The notes beneath the pieces are model-generated. The model searched no databases, had not been told where the DNA came from, and saw only the letters and a list, made by a program, of their open reading frames with translations. From JACCZX01 sp963807155 (lineage in GTDB: Bacteria; Pseudomonadota; Gammaproteobacteria; Burkholderiales; Burkholderiaceae_F): a DNA stretch of 64,000 nucleotides. The translations under genes were made by a program, and so were the position numbers. The stretch covers positions 124,001 to 188,000 of the forward strand of contig CAWEAZ010000029.1 in the NCBI GenBank assembly GCA_963807155.1. Reading direction: 5' to 3'. Of this stretch, positions 29,536 to 39,013 are shown one piece after another (the stretch's first letter is position 1; the number at the start of each line of letters is the position of its first letter).

Positions 29536-29964
29536 TCATCCGCGCGGTGGGGGTTCTGTTACAAAGCCGATCTTCTGAATTCCCGCACGCTGCGCCGCGA
29601 AGACCACCCGGCCGACAAACTCGTAGCGCCCCGCAAGATCGCCACGAATGTGCAGCTCGGGTTGCGGCACCAAAACGGCCACTGCCTTCAGCCGGTTTAC
29701 CAACTCGTCGTTGTCCTTTATTAGCTGCATGCCCCAATAAACATCGCCGTCCTTGGTCACGGCCAGCTCAATGTTTTCGGGCTTGGTTTGCCGCGGGACG
29801 TTGGACTCGTGCGGCAACTGCAGCGCAATCGACTGCGTCACGACCGGAATCGTGATCAGGAAAATAATCAACAGCACCAGCATCACGTCGACCAACGGCG
29901 TGGTGTTGATGGTCGAGATCGCTTCTTCTTCCGCCCCTTCGCCGGGACCGATACTCATCGCCAT
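29536..29964 (-). CDS. exbD: ExbD-family biopolymer transport protein (first copy)
   Basis: 142 residues, ExbD/TolR family. The membrane helix with its proton-coupling aspartate is ISTINTTPLVDVMLVLLIIF. The periplasmic part contains PELHIRGDLAGRYEFVGRVV. Together with ExbB it should form the proton-driven stator that drives TonB. Spacing is 16 bases from exbB and 16 from the second exbD, typical of one transcript. No frame problem. Confidence 0.9.
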   Translation of the reverse strand: MAMSIGPGEGAEEEAISTINTTPLVDVMLVLLIIFLITIPVVTQSIALQLPHESNVPRQTKPENIELAVTKDGDVYWGMQLIKDNDELVNRLKAVAVLVPQPELHIRGDLAGRYEFVGRVVFAAQRAGIQKIGFVTEPPPRG

Positions 29965-29980
29965 GGTCAGCCTCTGACGC

Positions 29981-30897
29981 TTAGCGGGAGCGAGCCAGCG
30001 CGCCTGCCGGAGCGCCTTTCATCTCCGGACGGCCACCGAGCAGCACGGCGTGCAAGTCGGCGCCAAAAGTACGCACCGCATCCATCGCAACCTTGTTGCG
30101 GCGAATCAGCCAGTTGTAGCCCATGACCGCCGGCACTGCGACGGCCAGACCAATCGCCGTCATGATCAGCGCCTCACCGACCGGTCCGGCTACCTTGTCG
30201 ATCGAAGCCTGACCTGCGATACCGATCGCGGTCAGCGCGTGATAAATGCCCCAGACCGTGCCGAACAGCCCGACAAACGGCGCGGTCGAGCCAACCGTCG
30301 CCAAGAACGCCAAACCGTCTTGGGTCCGAGCCTGCACGGCATCCACCGAGCGCTGCACTGACATCGTCACCCAGGTGTTCAGATCGATGTTTTCGGTCAG
30401 CGCGCCCTCGTGGTGCTCATTGGCTTCGAGGCCCGTTTCGGCGATGTACCGATACGCGCTTCTCTTATCGAGCCGCGTCGCACCTTCACGCAACGAGGGT
30501 GCCTTCCAGAACGCATTGCGCACTGCACGCCCTTCACGCATCAGCTTGTACTGCTCCCACAGCTTCACGATCAGGATGTACCAGCTGCCCATCGACATGA
30601 TTCCCAGAATCGCGAGCGTGCCAAGTGCAACCCAATCACCTTGGCGCAATATCGCTCCAAGCCCGTAGGGGTTCTCGACGGTTTCTTTGGTGACCGCGGG
30701 CTGCACAGCCTTGGCAGGCGGGGCCATCGTTGGCGGCGGGGTAGGCGTCGAAGGCGCCGCTTGCGTATCAGCAGGTGGCACCAACACCGGCGGTGCCGAC
30801 TTGTATCTTGCTGCGCCGTGGCGATGCTCGGCGCTAACCCTGAAGTCAGCGCAACCGCAATCAAAAGAGCCGCGTGGCGGCGAAGAAACCCGATCAT
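29981..30897 (-). CDS. exbB: ExbB, TonB-system proton channel (one frameshift)
   Basis: MotA/TolQ/ExbB family, about 305 residues with an N-terminal extension. The start ATG 30897 gives a signal-like segment (MIGFLRRHAALLIAVALTS) with AQQ cleavage-like site. After a frame change near 30800 there is a Pro/Thr-rich periplasmic stretch, then the three core helices: GTLAILGIMSMGSWYILIV, GSTAPFVGLFGTVWGIYHAL, and GEALIMTAIGLAVAVPAVMGYN. The extended periplasmic N-terminus is known in one ExbB branch. Between tonB and exbD. Confidence 0.89.
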
Positions 30898-30959
30898 TGA
30901 AATTCTCCTTGTAGGACGATTAGTTGGCCAGGTGCCTCGTGAGCCGTCCTGGCCATTTA

Positions 30960-31604
30960 TTAATTGAGTTTAAAGCTGATAGGCAACGACAACTTGATGT
31001 CCTGCCCTTGGCCTTTGCAAACCAGCCGCGACTGGATCATCTGTATCGCGGGCTTGTTGAACACCCGATGCGTACTGCTCTTGATGACGATGTCACGTAT
31101 CTGCCCGTTGGCGCCGAGCGTGAATTCGGCCAATACCTCGCCCTGAAGATTTTCGAGTGCAGCTTCGCGCGGATAAGCCACTGAGCTCAACGCCTCGCGA
31201 TAGTTCGGACAAACGACCGCAGCGCTTTGCACCGCCGGTGGTGCAGGCGCGGGCGCGGGTGCCACGATCACCGGTGCCTGCGGCGCCGGCGGCGCCTCGG
31301 GCGTTACCGCCGTAATCGTAGGCGCGGGGGTCGGTGGCGGCTGAATGTTGATTTCCGGTGGCGGAATGAAAGGCGGCGGAGGCGCTTGCAGTTTCGGCGG
31401 CGGAGGCAACAATTCAGGGGGCGGCGGCGGCTTCTTGATCACTTCTTCAATGACCTTGACCTCGATCGGCCCCTTGACGACCTCGACCACCTTGCGTGCA
31501 AGCCCTGTGATCAGCGCATACACAATGATGATGTGGAAAACTACAACCGCGCCGAGCCCGATAAACCTGCGGGTCGGGTCGCGCTGTGTCTGGGAGAAGT
31601 CCAC
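30960..31604 (-). CDS. tonB: TonB, energy transducer to outer-membrane receptors
   Basis: 214 residues. Layout: short cytoplasmic N-terminus (MDFSQTQRDPTRRF), one membrane helix (GLGAVVVFHIIIVYALITG, with His in the helix as in TonB), a long Pro-rich periplasmic region (residues about 55-125), and the C-terminal TonB domain (YPREAALENLQGEVLAEFTL, then VIKSSTHRVFNKPAIQ). Two cysteines (VVCPNYRE and RLVCKG) could form a disulfide. First gene of the leftward operon whose downstream end converges with the two receptors, so functional partnership is likely. Confidence 0.92.
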   Translation of the reverse strand: MDFSQTQRDPTRRFIGLGAVVVFHIIIVYALITGLARKVVEVVKGPIEVKVIEEVIKKPPPPPELLPPPPKLQAPPPPFIPPPEINIQPPPTPAPTITAVTPEAPPAPQAPVIVAPAPAPAPPAVQSAAVVCPNYREALSSVAYPREAALENLQGEVLAEFTLGANGQIRDIVIKSSTHRVFNKPAIQMIQSRLVCKGQGQDIKLSLPISFKLN

Positions 31605-31753
31605 TTCAGCCCTCCTCTTCCGCTGTCGGTTCAGTTGCCCTTGCCAATCGAATCTCCCTGGAGGCCTGCTTTTGCAAAAGGCCGCGATTCTAGCCAGTCT
31701 GGGAAGTCAAAGCCATGCAATGTTAGTGCCACGCGCTGCGGCACCGCAGCACA

Positions 31754-32794
31754 TCAGAACAACTCGTCGGCTGCGCGTGATCCGCGTGGCTGAACGATGC
31801 CGAAGTGACGATACGCCGATACCGCCGCCACTCGGCCGCGCGGAGTTCGCTGCAACAATCCCTGTTGGATCAAATACGGCTCGACCACGTCTTCCAGCGT
31901 GTCGCGCTCCTCACCGACCGCAGCGGCGAGATTATCAATCCCTACCGGCCCTCCCGCGAACTTCTCTATGACGGCAAGCAGCAGCTTTCGATCCATGATG
32001 TCTAACCCTAAGCGGTCGACCTCCAGCATTGCCAGCGCAGCATCGGCCACTGATTGCGAGATCTCGCCAGTACCTTTGACCTCGGCGTAATCACGTACAC
32101 GCCGCAACAGACGGTTCGCAACCCGCGGTGTGCCGCGCGATCGGTGCGCGATCTCACGCGCGCCCTCCTCCGTTAGCTGCGCTTTAAGCAAGCGCGCGGA
32201 GCGCCGCACGATCGCTGCCAACTCCTCGGCAGAATAAAACTCGAGGCGCGCGACGATGCCGAATCGATCGCGCAAGGGATTGGTCAGCATGCCGGCGCGC
32301 GTTGTCGCGCCCACCAGCGTAAATGGAGGCAGATCGATCTTGATCGAACGCGCCGCCGGACCTTCGCCGATCATGATGTCGATCTGAAAGTCTTCCAGTG
32401 CGGGATACAGAATTTCTTCGACGATCGCGCTCAGTCGATGTATCTCATCGATGAACAGCACGTCGTTCTTTTCGAGATTCGTCAGTATTGCCGCCAGATC
32501 ACCCGGCCGTTCCAGCACTGGCCCCGACGTCTGCCGCAGATTGACGCCCATCTCGCGCGCGATGATGTGAGCCAATGTGGTTTTGCCCAGACCCGGCGGA
32601 CCGAACAACAGTACGTGATCGAGCGATTCCGCCCGGTTGCGCGCTGCTTCGATGAAGATGCCGAGCTGCTCGCGCACCTTGGGTTGTCCCACGTATTCAG
32701 CGAGCGAGGTGGGACGCAGCGCACGCTCGATCGCCTCCTCGTTTGGCGAGGTCGCAACGGAAGCGACGATGCGTTCGGCTTCGGTGGGCATCAT
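31754..32794 (-). CDS. ruvB: RuvB, Holliday-junction branch migration ATPase
   Basis: AAA+ hexameric motor, 346 residues. Walker A GPPGLGKTTLAH, Walker B LFIDEIHRLS, arginine-finger region GATTRAGMLTNPLRDRFG and the C-terminal winged-helix part PRGRVAAVSAYRHFG are all present. N-terminus LRPTSLAEYVGQPKVREQL is typical. Start ATG 32794 overlaps the ruvA stop. Frame intact. Confidence 0.97.
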   Translation of the reverse strand: MMPTEAERIVASVATSPNEEAIERALRPTSLAEYVGQPKVREQLGIFIEAARNRAESLDHVLLFGPPGLGKTTLAHIIAREMGVNLRQTSGPVLERPGDLAAILTNLEKNDVLFIDEIHRLSAIVEEILYPALEDFQIDIMIGEGPAARSIKIDLPPFTLVGATTRAGMLTNPLRDRFGIVARLEFYSAEELAAIVRRSARLLKAQLTEEGAREIAHRSRGTPRVANRLLRRVRDYAEVKGTGEISQSVADAALAMLEVDRLGLDIMDRKLLLAVIEKFAGGPVGIDNLAAAVGEERDTLEDVVEPYLIQQGLLQRTPRGRVAAVSAYRHFGIVQPRGSRAADELF

Positions 32795-33366
32795 TTGGCA
32801 AGAGACTTAAGCGCGTAGCGAATGCCGTCTGACACGCTGGTCTCGGCCGGAAGTCCGCGCACCGCGGCGTTCGCTTCGCGCTCGTTGTAGCCCAGCGCGA
32901 TTAGCGCGCGGATGACGTCGGCTGCGACATCGCTTGCGGCGTTGGTTTTCGCGCTACCCAAGTCAGCTCCGAGTTTGCCCTTGAGCTCGAGCAGCAGTCG
33001 CTCGGCTGTCTTCTTGCCTATGCCGGGCACGCGCGTCAATCGCGCACTTTCCTGCAGCGTGATCGTCTGTGCGAGCTCAGTGACCGACAGGCCCGAAAGT
33101 ACCGATAGCGCGGTGCGCGCACCGACCCCGGAAATCTTGATCAGCTCGCGAAAAGCCGCGCGCTCGCTATGGGTTGCAAACCCGTAGAGCTGATGGGCAT
33201 CCTCGCGCACCGTCAGGTGCGTAAGCAGAATGACGCGTTCGGAAATCGACGGCAGTTGGTAGAACGTGCTCATCGGCACGTCGATTTCGTAGCCGACGCC
33301 GTTCGCGTCGACGAGAATGCCCGGCGGATTCTTCTCCAGCAGCCGCCCTTCGATGCGCCCAATCAT
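32791..33366 (-). CDS. ruvA: RuvA, Holliday-junction binding protein
   Basis: 191 residues. Domain I opens MIGRIEGRLLEKNPPGILVD; domain II contains the two helix-hairpin-helix elements (LIKISGVGARTALSVLSGL and LTRVPGIGKKTAERLLLEL); domain III (ADVIRALIALGYNEREANAAV) contacts RuvB. RuvA clamps the junction so that RuvB can drive migration. It lies 6 bases after ruvC and overlaps ruvB. Confidence 0.97.
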   Translation of the reverse strand: MIGRIEGRLLEKNPPGILVDANGVGYEIDVPMSTFYQLPSISERVILLTHLTVREDAHQLYGFATHSERAAFRELIKISGVGARTALSVLSGLSVTELAQTITLQESARLTRVPGIGKKTAERLLLELKGKLGADLGSAKTNAASDVAADVIRALIALGYNEREANAAVRGLPAETSVSDGIRYALKSLAK

Positions 33367-33372
33367 GGGTAG

Positions 33373-33940
33373 CTACTCAAGTCCCTGCACGCGCGCTGTC
33401 CACGCACGCCGGCCGTTCACCTGCGAGCGCGAACGCGGCGCGACGTGCGCCTTTAACCGCAACGCCATCAATAAACTCGCCGAGTGCGCATGGCAAATGG
33501 CGCACGCCAGTGCATCCGCCGCATCGCTGGTCGGAGCACGATCGAGTGACAGTAGTCTTTGCACCATCGATTGCACCTGACGCTTGTCGGCCCGGCCGAA
33601 GCCGACGACTGCCTGTTTGATCCGGAGCGCGGCATATTCATGAACCACAAGCCCCTCGTTCACGGCGGCACAAATCGCCGCTCCACGCGCCTGGCCAAGT
33701 AGCAGCGTCGACTGCGGATTGACGTTGACGAAAACCTTTTCGATGGTGGCCACATGCGGTTGCGTATCGCGGATCACCTCAGCGAGCGATCGCAATATCG
33801 TGCCGAGCCTTTGATGCAAGATCCCCGGCCGGAACACGAATAACACCGGCTGCAATAAACGAAAGCCTGGGCCCGACGGCTTCAACCACACCATATCCAG
33901 TCCGATTGAGACCAGGGTCGATGCCGAGAATACGAATCAA
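33373..33940 (-). CDS. ruvC: RuvC, Holliday-junction resolvase (one frameshift)
   Basis: Endonuclease that resolves junctions with RuvAB. The N-terminus RILGIDPGLNRTGYGVVE contains the first catalytic Asp. A frame change near 33815 leads to RLGTILRSLAEVIRD, IEKVFVNVNPQST (catalytic Glu), KQAVVGFGRADKRQVQ and SDAADALACAICHAH (catalytic Asp and neighbouring acidic residues). The start is TTG 33940 or GTG 33952; neither has a strong ribosome site. Normal length when joined. Confidence 0.93.
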
Positions 33941-34002
33941 GGGAGATGGCACAGAACGATTGTGCCATTGGCCGCGCGGCGTCAGCCGCTGCTGCTCGAC
34001 GA

Positions 34003-35570
34003 TCAATGTCGAAAATGACGAACGCCGGTAAACACCATCGCGATTCCGCGTTCGTCGGCTGCAGCGATCACCTCTTCGTCGCGCATGCTTCCTCCCGGCT
34101 GGATGACACACGCGGCACCGGCATCGATCAACACGTCGAGCCCATCGCGAAACGGGAAGAATGCATCGGACGCGGCGGCGCAACCGGCAAGACTCAGCCC
34201 CGCTGACTTCGGCCTTGATCGATGCGATCCGCGCCGAATCCACACGCGACATTTGGCCCGCTCCTACGCCGAGCGTCGCTCCGTCGCGCGCGAACACGAT
34301 TGCGTTCGATTTGACGAACTTCGCCACTTTCCATGCAAACATCAAGTCGTTGACCTGCTGCACCGTCGGCTTCAGCGCCGTCACGACCTTCAATTCGGAT
34401 GCTTGCAGCGAATGATCGTCGGATGTCTGCATCAGCAGCCCGCCCCCGACGCGCTTGAAGTCGAAATCGTTGTGACCGTTACCAGGCGGGACCGTGAGCA
34501 CGCGTACGTTCGGTTTGGCGCCGAACGCTGCGCGCGCTTCAGCGGTGAGCTCCGGCGCGATAACGACTTCGACAAACTGTCGTGAAACCGATTGCGCCGC
34601 CGGTGCATCGACCGCGCGGTTGAAAGCGATGACTCCACCAAACGCCGACGTCGGATCGGTCTTCAACGCTTTCGCATAGGCGTCGCCGAGCGCTTGTGCC
34701 GATCGCGACGCCACACGGATTGGCATGTTTGACGATCGCGCACGCCATTTCCTCGAACGAGCGCACACACTCCCAGGCGGCGTCGGCATCGGCGATGTTG
34801 TTGTAAGACAGCTCCTTCCCTTGCAGCTGTGTGAAGCCCGCCAGCAATCCGGCCGCCACGCTTCTCTCGCGATAAAACGCCGCCTGTTGATGCGGATTTT
34901 CGCCATATCGCATTTGCTGCGCCTTGACCCACTGCCTGGAAAAAACATCCGGAAACATCTGACGCGCGCCATCGTCGGTCAGCGAAGTCAGGTAATTGGC
35001 AATCGCGCCGTCGTAACGCGCAGTGTGCGCGAAGACCTTTTTCGCAAGTGACAGACGCGTCTCCGCATCAACGGCATTCGCGCTTCTGAGCTGATCGAGC
35101 ACGAGCCCGTAGTCACCCGGATCGACGACAACGGCGACGCTTTGATGATTCTTGGCGGCAGCGCGCAGCATCGCAGGCCCGCCGATATCGATATTCTCAA
35201 TCGCTTCGTCGAACGAGCAGTCCGCACGCGCCACCGTTTGCTCGAACGGATAGAGGTTGACGACAAGAACTTCGATCGGATCAATCGCGTGATCGGCCAG
35301 CGCCCGCATGTGTGCGGCATCCGGGCGGTGCGCGAGCAGGCCCGCGTGGATCCGCGGATTCAGGGTCTTTACGCGCCCATCGAGTATCTCGGGAAAGCCG
35401 GTGTATTGCGCAACCTCGGTAACTTCGATGCCGCGCTCGGCTAATAGCTTTGCAGTGCCGCCGGTAGACAGAATGTCAAAGCCAAGCGCGCGCAGCTGCT
35501 GAGCAAGTTCAACGACACCGGTCTTGTCGGAAACGCTCAGCAGCGCCCACCGGCGGCTCGCAGAGCTCAT
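34003..35570 (-). CDS. purH: PurH, bifunctional AICAR formyltransferase / IMP cyclohydrolase (two frameshifts)
   Basis: Last two steps of purine synthesis. The N-terminal IMP cyclohydrolase domain starts MSSASRRWALLSVSDKTG and contains LSTGGTAKLLAERG and GFPEILDGRVKTLNPRIH. The formyltransferase half includes RYGENPHQQAAFYRE, SYNNIADADAAWECV and KHANPCGVAIG; frame changes near 34700 and 34205 lead to DAYAKALKTDPTSAFGG and finally to DAFFPFRDGLDVL and AMVFTGVRHFRH at 34003. All hallmarks present, so the gene is surely functional in the organism. The start overlaps the fis stop (ATGA). Confidence 0.94.
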
Positions 35571-35959
35571 AACAATCGATATTGCTGCAGCTTCTTGCGC
35601 AACGTGTTCCGATTGATTCCGAGCAACTCCGCGGCGGCGCACTGGTTGCCGTCACACCGGTTCATCGCGAACTGCAGCAGCGGACGCTCGACTGCGGTCG
35701 TCACCATGTCCAGCAGCGCGTGCGGCCGCGAACCATCCAGATCGGCAAAATACTGGTCAAGGCTGCGCAGCACACATTGTTCAAGCGTCTCGCCGCTGCG
35801 TGCGCGGCTGACGCGCTCGCTGGTCGGGTAGGCAAACCGCGCTGGCGAAGCGGCGGGTGCCGCCTTCGCCGCTCTCACTGTTCCGGCTCTTGTGGTTGCA
35901 GCTCCATTCGTACGACGTGCCGCTGTCCCCGTCACTGATCTTCCCAACCCTTTCGCCAT
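35567..35959 (-). CDS. fis: Fis-family DNA-binding protein with N-terminal extension
   Basis: Nucleoid-associated regulator. The C-terminal 75 residues are a standard Fis: LEQCVLRSLDQYFADLDGS, then the helix-turn-helix AAAELLGINRNTLRKKLQQ. The first 55 residues are an extra Ala/Arg/Thr-rich, strongly basic, low-complexity stretch (AKAAPAASPAR, TGTAARRTNGAATTRAG). The extension appears translated: ATG 35959 is preceded by GAGGAAAG and lies 9 bases after dusB, and I see no good internal start before the Fis core. It lies between dusB and purH, as in related genomes. Confidence 0.9.
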   Translation of the reverse strand: MAKGLGRSVTGTAARRTNGAATTRAGTVRAAKAAPAASPARFAYPTSERVSRARSGETLEQCVLRSLDQYFADLDGSRPHALLDMVTTAVERPLLQFAMNRCDGNQCAAAELLGINRNTLRKKLQQYRLL

Positions 35960-35968
35960 CGTCTTTCC

Positions 35969-36970
35969 TCAATGCAAAGTCGGGCTGTAAACAAGACGTT
36001 CTGATCGCTCGCCCAGTGCCGCAAAAAAATCGTCGACGGCATTTGCCTGTTCGGCACAGCCTTCGATCGCGTTCATTCGTTCGCAAAACTGCTGCGCACC
36101 ATCGAGCCGCCGCGTGTACCAGATGATGTGCTTGCGGGCAGTGCGCACACCCGAATCACCGTAGAACCGGTAATGATCATCGAGGTGATCAATCAGCAGT
36201 GCACGCACTTCGTCAACTCTGGGAGGCGGCAGATACAAGCCGGTTGCCAAGTAGTGCGCGGTTTCGCGGAAAATCCACGGGCGGCCCTGCGCCGCGCGGC
36301 CAATCATCACCGCGTCTGCGCCCGTTTCGGCGAGTACGAAACTCGCTTTTTCCGGCGTGTCGATGTCGCCATTGGCGATGACCGGAATCGTAACGGCGCG
36401 TTTGACCTCGCGAATCGTCCGATACTCCGCGCGACCGGTAAAACCACACTGGCGCGTGCGGCCGTGCAAAGTTAGCGCGGCGATCCCGCTCGCCTGAGCC
36501 AGACGCGCAATCTCGACGGCGTTTCGATTCGACACGTCCCAGCCGGTGCGAAACTTCAACGTTACCGGCACATCGACCGCGGCGACCACCGCCGCCAGAA
36601 TGCGCGCGACCTGCGACACGTCTTTCAGCAGGGCAGAGCCGCACGCGACGTTGCAGACCTTCTTCGCCGGGCAGCCCATGTTGATATCGATAATTTGGGC
36701 GCCGCGATCGACGTTGTAACGTGCGGCTTCGGCGAGCATCTGCGCATCGGCGCCGGCCAGCTGAACCGCCACCGGTGCGCGCTCTCCATCATGATTCAGA
36801 CGCCGCGCAGTTTTCTCACTCGCCCACAGACGCGGATTCGACGCCGCCATCTCGGACACCGCATAGCCCGCGCCCAACGCTTTGCAGAGCCGCCTAAATG
36901 GGCGATCCGTTACTCCGGCCATCGGCGCGACGAAGACATTATTGGGCAGCTCGTACGGGCCGATGTTCAT
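35969..36970 (-). CDS. dusB: DusB, tRNA-dihydrouridine synthase
   Basis: FMN-dependent reductase that forms dihydrouridine in tRNA. 333 residues, TIM-barrel. Start NVFVAPMAGVTDRPFRRLC, catalytic-loop motif DINMGCPAKKVCNVACGSAL (the second Cys is the usual acid), LTLHGRTRQCGF, GDIDTPEKA and AVMIGRAAQGRPWIFRE. dusB-fis is a widely conserved pair; here purH follows, and coupled expression of all three is likely. Confidence 0.94.
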   Translation of the reverse strand: MNIGPYELPNNVFVAPMAGVTDRPFRRLCKALGAGYAVSEMAASNPRLWASEKTARRLNHDGERAPVAVQLAGADAQMLAEAARYNVDRGAQIIDINMGCPAKKVCNVACGSALLKDVSQVARILAAVVAAVDVPVTLKFRTGWDVSNRNAVEIARLAQASGIAALTLHGRTRQCGFTGRAEYRTIREVKRAVTIPVIANGDIDTPEKASFVLAETGADAVMIGRAAQGRPWIFRETAHYLATGLYLPPPRVDEVRALLIDHLDDHYRFYGDSGVRTARKHIIWYTRRLDGAQQFCERMNAIEGCAEQANAVDDFFAALGERSERLVYSPTLH

Positions 36971-37067
36971 GGAGATCGGAAGTTGGGGACGAAAGAAGGT
37001 GTGAGCCGAGCGAGCGCGGATATTAACGAAGATGCCTGAGCAAAAATTATTGTGCGAGCGATCGACG

Positions 37068-38259
37068 CTAAAAGCGTACGCCGAACATCAGCAACCGCGC
37101 GAACTCGCGTCGCAAATTTGGCACAACCGACAATGCGGTAAGTCCAATGGATCTGGCTATGGCTATTGGTGCGAAGCGAGTCGAGAAAAATGCGGGCGCT
37201 GTGCGCGTGAGCGCCACAATCGCAGCGCGGTCGGCGCGGCGCGATTGCGCGTAGGCGTGCAGTGCGGAGATCGGATCACGATCCGGCGAGTCCACCGCGG
37301 CATAGACAGCGCCGATCAGCTCCGCGAGAACAGCACCGTCCCGCAGCCCCAGGTTTAGGCCCTGACCCGCCACCGGATGCAGCGTCTGCGCCGCGTTTCC
37401 CAGATACGCAATTCGATGATCAACGAGATTGTTTCGCGCACGCTCGTGCAGCGGAAAGCGCTTGCGTGACTGCAACGCCACGACGCGCAGATTGCGCTCG
37501 CCTAACTGCGAGCTGAGCTCTGCCAGAAATTCGTCATCGCCGAGTAAGCCGCGTCGGTCAGCCTGAACGTTCGACATGCACCAGACCAGCGCCATCTTTT
37601 GGGCACCGGATGCCGCGTGCGAGGGCAGCGGCAGCAATGCCAATGGACCATCGCGCGTAAATCGCTCGCACGCGCTGCCGCGTTCGATTCCGGTCACGTC
37701 AAGATCGGCGATCAACGCCGAATACTGCGCAGACGCGATCGGCTCTGTCCCGAGGCCCTCAGCACTCAGTGCCAGTGGCGCGGTGAACGATTGTTCACCC
37801 CGTAATTCGATCTCAACGCGCTGACGGCGATTGCCGCACCGCCTCGACCTTCAGCGGACGGCGCACCGAAATCAGCGGCTCGGCTTCGGCGGCAGCCGAC
37901 AGTACCTTGATCAAATCGCCATAACGGATCGTCGCGCCGAGCATTTCCGCGCCGACATCGCGCTCGCCAATCACGGCGCGCCCGAACTGGCCGACCGAGG
38001 ACACGATAACGGTGTTAATGGGAGCCAAGACGGGCGCCTGCGCGGTGCCCGGCAACTCGGTTATCGAGGCGAGTGTTTGCAGCGAGCCGAGCGATAGCGC
38101 GAGCAATCGCCGATCGGTACTGGCCTGCTCGACACTGCGCGCATCGAACACAACGCTCGGCACCGCGCGTTTGGCGAGCAACAGCGCCAGCGCGAGACCG
38201 ACCGGCCCGCCTCCCAAAACTGCGATCGGCTTACGGCTCGCGTCACCCGGTAACTTCAT
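37068..38259 (-). CDS. UbiH/UbiF/VisC-family FAD-dependent hydroxylase (one frameshift)
   Basis: Flavoprotein monooxygenase of the ubiquinone-hydroxylase family, about 396 residues joined. FAD motifs: IAVLGGGPVGLALALLLAKR at the N-terminus and YLGNAAQTLHPVAGQGLNLGLRD (second motif) in the C-terminal half. A frame change lies near 37815. ATG 38259 is preceded by GGAGAGG. Such enzymes hydroxylate the ubiquinone ring; which position (UbiH, UbiF or UbiI role) cannot be decided. The upstream murU reading frame runs into this gene without a stop, probably because of an indel. Confidence 0.84.
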
Positions 38260-39013
38260 CGATCGAGCCTCTCCGGAGACGGATTGGTTCGCACCGCGCG
38301 TCAAGTCGGCGTCCACCTGCGCCAAATCGTTGGGGGTGCCCGCGTTCCACCAGCGCCCGCGGTAAACCTCGCCACTGACTCGGCCCGCACGTGCCGCTTC
38401 ATACAGCCATGGAAACAACGAAGCGCGACCGCCTTGCAACACTTTCGCAATGCCAGCGAACAGGCGCGGCGAGAAGACACCGATATTTGCGTACGTCATG
38501 CGCAGCGTCGCATCAGGATCGATACGTTGATTCGTGAGTCCCATGTCGCCACGCAGGTGAAAGGGCGGATTCTCGACCAGCACCAGATGCGCATCGGCGT
38601 CACCTCGTTGCTGAGCCTCGCTTGCTCGCGTGCAGAAGGTGATACGGATAGTCGGTGACGATATCGCCGCTGGTGACGACAAACGGCGCATCGCCAAGCC
38701 ATGGCAGCGCTTTTACGATTCCGCCGAGAGATTCCAGCGCGTCATCGGCGCTGTCACCTTCGCGCGAGTAGCGCAGTGCGGCGCCATAACGCCGGCCATC
38801 GCCAAGTGCTGAATCAAACTGATCCGGCAGGTGGGCGACGTTAACCACGATCTCCCGCACGCCGGCGCGCACGAGCGATTCAATCTGCCATTCGATCAGG
38901 CGCTTCCCACCCGCTCGCAAAAGCGGCTTCGGCGTGACATCCGTCAAAGGCCGCATGCGCTCGCCGCGGCCCGCAGCCAAAATCAACGCGTGCGTCACGA
39001 GCGACGCGGTCAT
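38256..39013 (-). CDS. murU: MurU, N-acetylmuramate-1-phosphate uridylyltransferase (frameshifted)
   Basis: Nucleotidyltransferase that makes UDP-MurNAc in the cell-wall recycling route bypassing de novo synthesis. Motif LILAAGRGERMRPLTDVTPKPLL is the sugar-nucleotidyl signature (first 20 residues of the core), followed by VVNVAHLPDQ and VVTSGDIVTDYPY. A frame change near 38620 leads to FSPRLFAGI and GRWWNAGTPNDLAQVDA, the usual end. After that the frame has no stop before the UbiH-like gene; the natural stop is probably the TGA overlapping its ATG (38256-38258). ATG 39013 overlaps the amgK stop. Pairing with amgK supports MurU over other sugar nucleotidyltransferases. Confidence 0.88.

Noticed and set aside
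31660..31690. Palindrome TTTTGCAAAA near the tonB start as a terminator of ruvB or an operator
   Set aside because: It is short, its flanking arms pair imperfectly and no T run follows; not enough to call.
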